Assembly (NCBI RefSeq): GCF_002078875.1
Contig: NC_034424.1
Location: 8,411,586 to 8,475,585 of the forward strand
DNA from: Numida meleagris
Taxonomy: Eukaryota > Chordata > Aves > Galliformes > Numididae
DNA length: 64,000 nucleotides
Reading direction: 5' to 3'
The notes under the pieces are model-generated. The model was given only the letters and a program-made list of their open reading frames with translations, was not told where the DNA came from and searched no databases. Both the position numbers and the translations under genes were made by a program. The number at the start of each line of letters is the position of its first letter. Position 1 is the first letter of the stretch. Below, in pieces: positions 1 to 11,500 of this stretch.

Positions 1-1549
1 CTGACCATCAAGCACATTCTAATAGCGAAGGTGAAGAAATCTTTTAATAACCTAGGAGTTTGGTTTTGCCGTTGTTCCAAATCACCATCGGCCTGGGTGA
101 TTTGGGCCCTCTGGCCTCACCTGAGCGTTGTGCCGATCTGAAGGACACCCCAAGCAAACAGCCACACTCTGGGCAGGGCTGCTCGGCCACTGTGAGCATG
201 GGGTGTCCTGAGAGCACATTGAGTAGCATCTGCCACTCTGTACGTGGCGTGTGGTGCCATAAGGTGCGGAATGTAGACTGAAAAGTTTTCAGCAGAGGCC
301 TGCAGTGACAGTGACCCCCAGCTCCAGCTCCAGCAGCCCGGGGACAGTGGCCAGCTGTGCAGCTGCAGCGCATGGTGCTTGTTGTGCCAAAATCGGGGCA
401 GGCTGGAACCTCCGGACAGCGGTGCTTTTTAGGACATCCTCAAGCTTTTGACTTTACCTTTTTCTAAGCTTTTTTAAATTTTTTTTTTAATTTTTTTCGA
501 TTTAAAATTTAGAATAAATCTGGATAACCGCTGACCCTTCCATTTCTTACTCTTCAAGGTCATTAGGGAATTTGGCGTGGCCATAAAGCACCGGCTTCAC
601 AGCTAATAAAAGTGAGAGCTATCCGGGTTTAATAGCTGCAGAAGGGGAGCACAGCAGGAGGCTGTGAGCGCCCCGTGGCCGCACTGCGATACCCCCTGGC
701 CCCAAAGCCCAGAAGCATGGACAGGGTGGGACGAGCGACCTGCATGGCAGAGCCGCAGCTCCCAGGGGCTGTCAGCACTAACACAGCGCAGTCGGTGGGC
801 AGCAGTCAGCGCCGGGCAGCGTTTGTGTCACACGGAGGTGCAGCTGTGCACAGACCGACCTACAGACCGACCGGGTGGGATGTCAGGCCGGGCACATGGA
901 AATTCAGCGAGCAGAGCCTGTGCTGCCCAGCAGCACTGCTCCCAGCACATCTGGCTCCCGCTGAAGGCCAAACGTGTGCAGTTTGCACTCGCTGCTTCCT
1001 TCCAGATTGTCTTAATAATGTGTCCAAATGTGCAAAAGGAAATACTCCAGAGCTGGGCTGCAGTGAGGATCTGGGTTCTCTCTTTTCCTGCTGCCTTTGC
1101 TCTCCACCCACTGCATGTGTAAGGCTCGTTCCAAAGTTCAGGTTCTGCATTTTTATGCCTTGCCAGAGAGATAAAGCGCTCAGTAAAACTGTAACTTGAC
1201 CTTAACGCTTTGCCGCAGCGAGGGAGACACCGTGCTGAGGGGAAGGAGGGCAGCGACGCCCGGGGCTGGCAGATGGGGACGGGGATGGGGCAGCATGGTG
1301 ATGGCACAAGGGCTCAGCTTGGGAGCTGCTGAGCTGGAGCCGGGCTGGCACATCCTGAATTTTTGCTCTGCTGCACAAAGGACCCCTGTGCTGCTGCTGC
1401 AGACTTGAGAGCGAAACGATTGACTGAAGCTGCCTGTTATTATTTTTGGCTACTCCAGCCATGTATCAAAAACCTGACGCTGGGTTGATGTTGGTGCCCT
1501 ACTTTATAGAAGCCTTGAAAAGCAGATCGAGGACAGCGAGCTTGTCTTT
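1..1549. other. Non-coding, probably DAB2IP 5' intron
   Basis: No recognisable exon. There is a T/A-rich block at about 470-520. The open frames overlap on both strands and show no conserved protein. Confidence 0.6.
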
Positions 1550-3660
1550 GTGCCTGGCATCTGCCAGCAAGGGGTGAGCGAGCTTCAAACCGCTGCCGGG
1601 GGGAGAGGGGGGCGGCAACACGCGCGGCTCCACGTGCTCCGTGCGGAGCTCTGCATGCGGGACGGGGCTGAGGCTGCGGGGTGGGAGGCGCTGCCCGTGC
1701 CGGTGGGCGACGGCTGCATCCCCTGGGCACGGTGCGGAGCGGCCCACCCCGCGAGGGAGAGAAGGACCCGGCTGGCATTAGGTGATAGAAGAGCTCTGCG
1801 TTGTTCGCGTCCAACACGATGGCCGCCCTTCCTTCGAGCTGTTGGGACCCCGCGACCCCGGCTCTGCCTGCTGCTGGCTCCTGGGGCGGTGCCTGCCCAG
1901 CCCCGGCCCCGGGCCCCGCTGCCCTCACACCGCTCCGGGGAACCGCTCCGGCATCTTTTTAACGAGGGACCCTTCCCTCCGCTCTCCTTTTCGCCCCGAT
2001 GGCGCCCGGCGGTGGCTGCCAGGTGTACGAGCCGGAGGATTGATGGTTTGCTGCAGACATGGACGGTAGCCTTTGAAAAGTGGAAAAGGAAGCAGCTATA
2101 AATAACAGCCAGGGGACAGTGCCATGCGGTGGTTTTTCATTTACTCGATAGCCCCACTTCGTTCTTGATGAGTAATGGAGGCACCTGAATACGCCAGGAC
2201 GACGGCAGCAGCCCGGCTCCGGGCGCGGGCGGGGTGAGGACGGGGCGGCCAGGAGCATGCGGTGCCGCTCGGCCTCTGCTCGGGCCGCGGGGCGGCCGCA
2301 CTTCACCCCCCCCGGGGGCAGCGGGCACCGCGCGGNNNNNNNNNNNNNNNNNNNNNNNNNNNNNNNNNNNNNNNNNNNNNNNNNNNNNNNNNNNNNNNNN
2401 NNNNNNNNNNNNNNNNNNNNNNNNNNNNNNNNNNNNNNNNNNNNNNNNNNNNNNNNNNNNNNNNNNNNNNNNNNNNNNNNNNNNNNNNNNNNNNNNNNNN
2501 NNNNNNNNNNNNNNNNNNNNNNNNNNNNNNNNNNNNNNNNNNNNNNNNNNNNNNNNNNNNNNNNNNNNNNNNNNNNNNNNNNNNNNNNNNNNNNNNNNNN
2601 NNNNNNNNNNNNNNNNNNNNNNNNNNNNNNNNNNNNNNNNNNNNNNNNNNNNNNNNNNNNNNNNNNNNNNNNNNNNNNNNNNNNNNNNNNNNNNNNNNNN
2701 NNNNNNNNNNNNNNNNNNNNNNNNNNNNNNNNNNNNNNNNNNNNNNNNNNNNNNNNNNNNNNNNNNNNNNNNNNNNNNNNNNNNNNNNNNNNNNNNNNNN
2801 NNNNNNNNNNNNNNNNNNNNNNNNNNNNNNNNNNNNNNNNNNNNNNNNNNNNNNNNNNNNNNNNNNNNNNNNNNNNNNNNNNNNNNNNNNNNNNNNNNNN
2901 NNNNNNNNNNNNNNNNNNNNNNNNNNNNNNNNNNNNNNNNNNNNNNNNNNNNNNNNNNNNNNNNNNNNNNNNNNNNNNNNNNNNNNNNNNNNNNNNNNNN
3001 NNNNNNNNNNNNNNNNNNNNNNNNNNNNNNNNNNNNNNNNNNNNNNNNNNNNNNNNNNNNNNNNNGAGCGGCATGGGGCGGCCGGAGCGGGCCGGCGCGG
3101 CGGAGCCGGGCCCGGAGGGTGAGGAGCGCGGCGGGGGCGGCTGTGCGCGTGTGTATGCGGACGTGTGTAGATGTGTGCGGACGTGTGTTTTCGCGTGCGG
3201 CGCGGCTCCGAGTCGCGCCGCCCCGGGCACGGCCGCGGGGGTCTCGGGCTCGCAGCGCGGTCTCCGGGCGGGTCCCCTCCCCCGCCGCTCCCGGGACCGG
3301 AGCCGCCCCGCCCGGCCCGGCCGCTGGGCACCGCGCGGGGCAGCGCCCGGGGAGCGCCGGAGGCCGCTGCGGCTGCGAGCGGGGGCCGAGCCCCGCTGCG
3401 TGCCCGGAGCCTGCAGCCCGCTCCCGGCCCGCGGCTCTGCGCCGAGCGTTTATTTTTAGCAGCGCTCCGTCCATGAGTCTGTGTGTTAAGAATTTGTTTT
3501 CATCATTATTTATTAAAACATCGTCGCTGCCGTAGGCAACGGTCCGCGCCTGGGCGCCGGGCTGCAGACGCGGCTCGCGACTTCGGTTCGCTCGCGGTTA
3601 ATCCGGAGGGAAAGATCCCGCCTCGCTTTTCTCTTTCTCGTTCAGATTCTGCCTCTCTGT
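1550..3660. promoter_or_regulatory. CpG island, possible internal DAB2IP promoter
   Basis: CpG-dense, GC-rich sequence flanks the gap on both sides, with frequent CCCGG, CGCG and GCCGCC words. It lies about 5 kb upstream of the first visible coding exon. Mammalian DAB2IP has several alternative promoters with CpG islands, so an alternative first exon is plausible. A TATAAATA at 2097-2104 on the plus strand lies inside the island. No coding first exon can be assigned from the visible bases. Confidence 0.6.
2336..3065. other. Assembly gap (730 N)
   Basis: A run of N inside extremely GC-rich sequence. The open frames that span it are artefacts of the N run. GC-rich promoters of bird genes are often lost from assemblies, so a promoter or first exon may lie here. 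Confidence 0.99.
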
Positions 3661-6600
3661 TACCCTGAGCAGAGCTGTGCTGATGAAAAATCAGCGCCCC
3701 ACCCTCCTCCCAGCTGCGGAGAGCTGCGGGTGCCATTGGGGCAGGTGGGCCGAGCCCGGTGGGGCACTGCACAGCTGCACCCAATGCCATCGCACCAGCG
3801 TGTGCTGGGCTTGGGGCTCCGAACGGTGCCTCTGCGCCTCCTGTTTGTGTCCGTTGTCTGCAGATACCGGGCTGTTAACAGCTGCTGGTTTAGGCTAACG
3901 TGGTAAGGGATGGTCATACTTCATACAGAAGTGTTGATTGCTGCTGAAGAAAAGAAATGATGGTGCCAGTCTGGTCTTGGGAAGGAGGGAGAAGTTGCTT
4001 CTCCACTTTAACATTTTTGGTTGTTGAAACTCAAGTAGTGTTTTGGAGTCCCATGTATTTTTTGCTCTTGAGCCATTTTGCTGTTTCTGTGGTTTCTCTC
4101 CCGCTGCACGTTGCACACCCAGCCCTGTCCCAGCCTCGTGTGGGCCGCTTGGTGCACACCCGGCTGCTGCACTGCTGAGCCACCCCAGGGCCGTGCCCAG
4201 GTGCGTGTCACAGGTTGAACATCCTTGAGCTCTGCGCTGGCAAAAAAAAAAAAAAAAATTGGAATCTGGTCGGAGCTGCCAGAGTCCTCCTGAATGTAAT
4301 TAATCCTACTGCCGGCTGAAACTGAGAGCAGCCTGAAAACAAGGGCAGGCATTAATAAGTTTAATTACACGTCCATTGCGCTGCGCAGTAAAGGTGTTGT
4401 GTTCAGTGCGGCAGCGTGACGCAGCCACGGGCAGTGAGCTGCCCCGGGAGCCCAAGGGCTGCAGCACCTCCTGCACTCCCACAGCTGCGGCTCAGTGCCA
4501 GGATGAGGATCAGGTCGGCTGAACACGGCAGTGCTGTCCTGGCAGGACGCGTGCAGAGTGCGTGTGGAGACCTCAGCCACGCGCTCAGGAGAAAGCTGCG
4601 TTTGCTGCTCCTCTGGGAGCGTGTGAGTTCCGCTGCGCTGTTCCTCTCAGTTCTTCCCATAACATCACTTCAATATTTATTTGTTAAATGGAAGCAACGT
4701 GCTCTGCAGGGTGAGGCATTAGGGAAGGAATGGCTGAGAACTGCGGCAGTGGCCGGGAGGTCGGTGGAAGGCAGCTCTGTGTCACATCCGCACTGGGAGA
4801 TCAGGACATGGCCCTGTGCCGGGCGCTGTCAGCAGCACAGGGCCATTCCCTTGGCAGAGCCCGATGGGGACGGGGACTGGGATGTTCCTCAGCCTATTTC
4901 TGCTCCCACAGTTGAATAGAAGGAGGTTTAAGAAAAGCTCGTAGGTTTTTTTCCGCATTTGAGTTTTATGTTTTATGTGCTCCCAGCCAACTTCTGTGCT
5001 CGGTTCTGTCTTTCAAAAATATCGGGAACATTTCCATCACAAACCACAGAAGTCAGCAGCTGCGTGGTTTCAGGCAGGTGAGGTCCTGAAATGCAAACCG
5101 ATGGGGTTGCCCCTTGGAGGGCTTGTCTTCACAAGAAAGCAATTCTGGAAGGAGACTACATGAGTTGAACATGCAAGCCCTACTCCAGGATAACCCTGTG
5201 TAGACAAGCCCTAAATATTTCCTACCCTGTAGCTTCAGCCATGTGTATCTGTCTGCTCCTGAGGCAACACAGGGCCCGAGCTCCCGGCCACACGCAGCCC
5301 CACGGTGCCACTGCGGCCAAGAATGGATCCTGTCCCCACTGCTGCGCTGCGGCCTCACAGTGTCATGGGGTGGGGGAAGCTGCTGCTCCCAGCTTGTGTC
5401 TGAGGGCCAAGCCCAGGCTGGGCGAGGTGGGCTGTCAGCCCCACAACACTTGATACCCCCCCAATTCTAGCTGCTCATGAGGGGAGCAGTTGGGTGGGAG
5501 TGCATCCCTTCACTCGGTAATGTTTTATGACTTTTATTATTTAGAACAGCAATCCTCACTCGTTGCTCTTGGGCAGTAAACCTCTCTCTTTAATAACCAG
5601 AGCCTGGCTGCCTCTGTGTAGGGCTCTCAGGTCAGTGCCAGTAGCAGTAACGTTATTTCTCTTTAGAGCTAATGTGGTGTTTTATGAGATTTTTTTCCCC
5701 CTCCTTCATTTCAACTGAACTTTAGGCACGTAGAAAGGGATTACAATAAGGCCCATGGCAAAAAAAAAACAAACAAACAAAAAAAAACCTGCATGTGCTG
5801 CTTGGAAGGAGGGGTTCCTGCTGTGAGATGTCTCTGGGCAGCTGGCTGTTCCCGCTGTATTAAAACAAAGGTGTAAGAACTGGATCTGATCAGCCCACAT
5901 AAGCTGGGATGGTGTTTTCTTATTATTTCTGCACTTCTCTCCAGCCTTCAGCCAGCAGCTGCGTGTGCTGAGCCCTCTGCACCTTAAGGACGGCTGCAGG
6001 AGGGGCTGGGCCATGGTTGCTGTGGGGTCCTGCTCCAGGACTGCAGGTACCTGTGTTTTCGTCCAGGCCGAGGGGTCCCAGGGTGGGCAGTGCCCTCACC
6101 CCAAGCCAGGGGCAACCTGCGGCCTTGGCAGGGCTGTTCTGCCTGCAGGGGGACACGTGGGAGCTGGGACAGAGACAGCAAACATCTTCCAGGAAGTGGC
6201 TCGTGCCACGGATGTCCTGTTCCTCACTAACAGCCATGGGAAATGTTTTCTCCTCTGCGTCAGAGTGTGAAGATGTGAGGACTCAGTGTCCTTCCCTGCA
6301 CCCACTCCCTGCTGCGCTCCCCAGGGCCAGGCCCGGCCATTACAGTGACACCACGGGACTAGGCCCAACACCAGGCCCAGGTTGGGGGTGCTGGGCCTGC
6401 CCTGGGAGCCTCTGGCAGAGGCATGTTAGCCTTCATCTGGGATCTCAAGCAAGAGCCTCTAATGACTGGCACCTGCTAGTTTGAGGATACCCAGAGGCAT
6501 ATACAGAGTATGGAGGGGTAGAAATAAATGTTTGTTGAATGTGGTGAGAGCATAATGTGTCCTGAGAAGCTCCTGCTTGGTGGTTCTTTGTGCTCCACAT

Positions 6601-8443
6601 CTGCACTCCCACCCGTGGTCTTGCAGCTGCAGTAATTTTGGATGAAAAACACCCTCGGTTTGTTTTAATCTGAACAAAAAATCTTGTGCCAGCATGAAGC
6701 AGTCCAGCTTGGTGTGTTACAGTGTGCAGTTCCTCAGCTGTAGGTTTAGGTTATCAATATTTATGTATGCCCATACAAGACTGCAGTCCCAGCTCAGTTG
6801 CTTAGCTCTTCTAATTTCATCTGTAAATTACAGAACGAAGCCTTCCTGTAAATGCCCAGTGCTGAGCTTATTGGGACTGAGCTGTCTGTTCTGGGGCTGC
6901 TGGGTGTTAGCACAGTGCTCAGCATCCAGGGGGAACCTGATCCATCTGCCCATCTTAGAGCTCATCTATGGTATCACTCAGAGGAAGACGATATGGATCC
7001 TTTTCTGTGAAAATAGTGTAAAATTGCGACAAAGTACTGGGAAATGACTACGCTCAGTTCCTAAAGATCAATTTATTCACAACAGAGATATGGGGTAAGT
7101 GTGCCGCTTAGAGAATTGCTAATGGGGTGGAGAGGCTTTTGTTTCTAAGCCACTGCTTCTGATCCCATATGGATCTGTATTAACTCCAGGCTTTTAACGT
7201 TTGAGGGCTGCTGGTTGTCCCCTAAGCAGAGATTCTGGTGTGGCCTTTTGGGTCTCTGCAGTCTGCTCAGCAGGTGCCACCATGCTGGTCCTGGCCATCA
7301 GCCCTGCAGGGGCAGGAGGTGCATGGGTCTTCTCCATCCATGCCATCACGCAGCCTGGGTGGTGTGGCCCCGCTGCCCTCAGAACAGGATGACCCGGCTG
7401 CAGGCTGGTCCTTACCACCCCAGGTCCGTCCGTGGCCTGAATCTTAATGGCAAATCTTCCAGTGCTGTTTATCTTAGACTTGACTTTGGCTGTTCTCAAG
7501 ATGGCGCTTGGCATGTGAGTCACTGGAAGCCATAAATTTTGCATGCTCTATTGACATTTCTCTATGTTTTGGTCAGCTTTGTTCTGGAGACTGACAAAAC
7601 TCAATACATGGAGGCAAAGCAATCTGATGGAGAATATTGGGAGCATTGTTGTTTCGGTCGTAGAAGACTGTGCTGAGAATATCTCAGATTGCCTTTATTT
7701 CTGTCCTTCCGTGCCTTTGAATAGAGCAGCATACTCTTTCTGGACAGACAGACCTACATGTGGTCTCTTTGGAAGACCCAGAGTGCTTGCCAGAGGTTTG
7801 AAAGGTCAGAGTTTGCTGAGATCAGAGCTTTTGTGAGCTGCCATACATGGGAACATTTTGTGTGGTGCAGACTACAGAGAAAGCAACTGCTCCCTCTGCT
7901 CTCTTTATTTTTCCCTTGCCACTTAGTGGCTGTCTTGTGTTTTCCCTGGAAGTATCTAGCTATCTTTCTTTTTGTTTTTTTCCCCCCCTTGAGCACTCTG
8001 ATTTTGCTCTAAGAGTTACAGCACCATTGATTGTATTGGCTGCCTCTGAAAATGGTGTGCTGCTTGCTGTCTGTGGGCTCCCTGCTGCTAAATGCTGCCA
8101 GTGGGACTCCAGAGCATTTAGATCAATCGATAGGGCTATCATGGCCTTATTTTCCACACTCTCCCATCCTGGGGTCGTGTGTAACAGTCGGATGGAGCAC
8201 ACGAGTCTTTGGATTGTTGGTTACAGAGTGAGAATCTGCATGCTGACTGCATCTGTGGTACAGCTGTATGTGTGTCTGGAAGGGGAGAAGCGTGCCTGTG
8301 CACAGGGGGATGCTATTCTGGGCCATCTCTTATCTCACAGCAAAAAATTCATAGGAATATTCTGCAGTTGTTGCTAACAGATAGGCTTCATCATTTCTCT
8401 GGGCAGGAAAGCATCTGCTGATGCGGTTGCATTTTTCCTCCAG
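3661..8443. other. Non-coding, probably DAB2IP 5' intron
   Basis: Moderately GC-rich sequence with T and G excess on the plus strand, poly(A) at 4242-4258 and an A/CA-rich run near 5760-5787. No exon with a family match was found before 8444. Confidence 0.6.
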
Positions 8444-8597
8444 ATCCCATCTAATGCCGAGGCTGAAAGAATCGCGCTCCCACGAGTCTCTGCTCAGTCC
8501 CAGTAGTGCTGTTGAGGCTCTGGATCTCAGCATGGAGGAAGAAGTGGTCATCAAGCCGGTCCACAGCAGCATCCTGGGACAAGACTACTGCTTTGAG
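8444..8597 (+). CDS. DAB2IP: DAB2IP exon 1 of window: PH-domain segment
   Basis: The acceptor is a pyrimidine tract ending in CAG before 8444, and the donor is GTAAGG at 8598. The first base completes an arginine codon from an exon not seen here. The exon encodes 51 residues beginning [10 protein letters not shown], then [18 protein letters not shown], and ends QDYCFE. This is the PH-domain strand region typical of DAB2IP and RASAL2. The open frame extends a short way 5' (an in-frame ATG lies at 8421), but the acceptor is good and the family continues upstream, so I do not take that ATG as the start. Confidence 0.95.
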
Positions 8598-11500
8598 GTA
8601 AGGAGCCCGTCTGCGCACCCTGTAACGAAGCTGGCTGGGGAGCCAGGTGTGGGATCACGCTGTGGGCTCTCGCTGTTACAGATCATTTCTGCTCTGAATT
8701 GTTACACAGAGACCATTCCATGGGCAGAAAATGACTTCATCTTTCCAAGGCGGAACATATCCACAAATCAGAGCGATGAGCTCTTTGCGTTGTAACCATT
8801 GTCGCAGCAGGGCATGCTCATGGCACAGGTGCTGGGCTACCTAGAGCTGTGTATTAGCAGAGCATAAATTTGTGGTTTGTGTTCATGCAGGTATCAGAAG
8901 GTGCTCGTTTCTGTTCTGTGTTTACAGAGACTTTATTTGTGATCACAAAGACTACTTTTGTCAGTGTGTTTTCTAGACAAAGTCCTTGATACTCCAACTT
9001 CACTTGTAAATAAAAGCTGTATTTTAGGGTATTTTTAATATGGTTATATGCATCTTGCTATGGCTCGTGGCTAGGCCTGCACTAGCAGGAGGCGATGGGA
9101 TGTGTACAAACAAGCCTGTTGTTAGGTAACACAGTGCCATACCTCTTGGGAATCGTTTGTCGTGCATCATGGGTAGAAAAGTATTACTGTTTATGGCAGT
9201 GCCTGGGTATAGAATTGGGAAATGGTTTTCTTGCAGTAATAAGGTGATCAATACCTGTGTTGAAGAGAAGGTAACCTGATTGTGCTTGGACATCAAGAGT
9301 AGATAAAACAGGGTGGTGCTGTGCTGTGGGGGTTGATGGGGATGCAGGCATTCCTAGGATGGGCAGGGATGTACGAAGACAGCCGTGTCAGCGTCCAGGA
9401 GTCAGACAGGACAGAGGAAGATTTCTCTGAAATTAGTGCAGTTTGAAATAAATGAATTCAAAAATCTCCTTCTTAAAATTTAAGCAGGTAATACTGAAAT
9501 GGTCTTAAAAAAAAAAAAATAGCACCAAACATGAACTCTGAAGTTGAGGGAGTGGGTTGAGATATAAATTCTCCAGTGCTGTTCATTCTCTGTAGAATTG
9601 AGCAAGTGTGGCAGGTCAGGAGAGAACGGTTTTGTAAATTATATGGCCTCCATTACATTCCACTCAAGAAAGATAAAATGAAGCTAGATGGAAAATAGAT
9701 GTGACATCCATAATATAAGAGTTGTTTATCAATTCTGTTCAGCACACAAGAGCAGAGGAAGGGATATGAACAGTACTTGAAGAAAGTTGACTGAGAGGGA
9801 AATTACACAAGTCATGCACTTGTAAGGAGGAAGAAAATTCCATTTTTAAGCAAGTTGGATAAAGGAGAGTCATACAGAAAAGAGAACACGTTAATTGCTG
9901 TTCTGCAAATCCTGTACAGGAGGGGAAGAACGCTGGGAAACAAAAGGGACATTGATTTGTAACTGACGATTACTCATCAACAGGCTCCAAAGGGAAGGGC
10001 TTAGGTGAGAGCTAAATGGTATATTGTGTTAATGCCTTGGCCTTGCATCTCCAGAGAGGCTCCTTCAAATACTGCAGTAGGTCAGATCTGAAATGAGTTT
10101 GCAGATCTTTCTGGATCCCCGCTGGGCCATGGGCAGGCACGGCAGCGTAGGGCTGAGCGCTGGGTGCTGCATCGCACGGTTCTCCGGGCAGGAGCAGTGG
10201 AACTGCACTAGGGTTCCCCCCCCCCCTTCAAGCCTGAAGGTTGCCTTTGGTTGTTTTGCTTTGGAGAAGGCTTTAAGGCCTGGGAAACTTGCTTTTTTTC
10301 TGACTTGCTGAATACTTGGAAGTCAGTATTTACTTGTTTTCCTCATTGACTGTTTTTAAATTGATTCAACATCATCATCTTTCTCCTTATAAGACCTCCC
10401 AGTCAGCAAAATCATCCGGTGCCCCCGCAGAGGCTGTGTGTGCTAAATATATAGCGGGCAGCTCAGCCTAGCGAGGGACACTGCGAGTCCAGTCTCCCAG
10501 AGCCTATTCTTGGCTCTGCTGTTTGTGGGATCCTGGTGACCTGGAGCAGGAGCCAGGATGGAAGGGTTCTGTTCCTGTGTTGGCAGACCGGAGTCTCGTC
10601 CTGTTGCACTGCTTGTGTCTGTGGGGAGAAAGAAAAGGCTGCTGCAGGGCTGTGAAACCACACAACCTCATCTGGGCCTTTCTTCGAGCAGGGGGGGTGT
10701 AGAGGAGCGGTTTAGCACTGCCGGAGAAGAGATCACCGTTGCTCACGTGGCCCTCCAGCTCCTGCCTGGCCATCATGGCTCTGCTGGCCCGGGCTGCCCT
10801 GGTGTGCCCTCCTGCAGGTGGCTGTGCTGGTACTGCTCAGCGTGAGCCTTGCCTTGGAAAGTCATGTCAACGCTTCAGGTGAAACAGCTGTTATGTGAAA
10901 TGGAACTTGGTTGCCGTCCTCTGGTGCTGCACCACTGCGGCTCCTTGTAGTACACGTTGAGCATCCTCAGAGCACACTGTACTTGAGGCATTTTAAAAAC
11001 GGCAAGATTTTACCTGACTTAAAGGGCCACCCACTCATGAGTTTTATGAACGGAGTTTATCCCTACCTTCGTAGTATTCTAGTGTATCCGCAATCTTCTT
11101 GAGATGAGAATGCTCTCTTTATTAAGATAATCAATGTCTCGTGAAGATCACTAATCCATGTGATGCTCAGGTCAGAGCTCAGAACCACAAATGGTTTTTC
11201 CCACTCTGGGGTCCAGAAGATGCTCTTCTGAAAGCAGGGAATGGGTGATTGCTGTTGGGAGTTTTGGGCTGAGTCTGGAGGAGTGCCAAGTGGTTGCAGT
11301 TTGTCTTTAGTTCATTTAAGAATTTTCACTCTCTCGGTCGTGGAACGTGGTGGTTTAAAGCATCGCATGCACAGGGCCCATTATCTTGTGTTTTCTGGTG
11401 TGGAAGAGGAGAAGTAATTGGAATTTGCTTCCATGATTATTTCTGTGACATACAGAGTTGCCCTGTCTTTCTGCTGGCCTTAGGGGGCTGTTGCTTCATG

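Noticed and set aside
1959..3535. Very long open frames (about 286-445 codons) on both strands around 2-3.5 kb
   Set aside because: They run across 730 N, which translate as X. The flanking parts are low-complexity Ala/Arg/Pro/Gly frames expected in any CpG island.
8421..8444. ATG at 8421 as the DAB2IP start
   Set aside because: It lies in the polypyrimidine tract of a good splice acceptor, and the family protein continues N-terminally through the split arginine codon.
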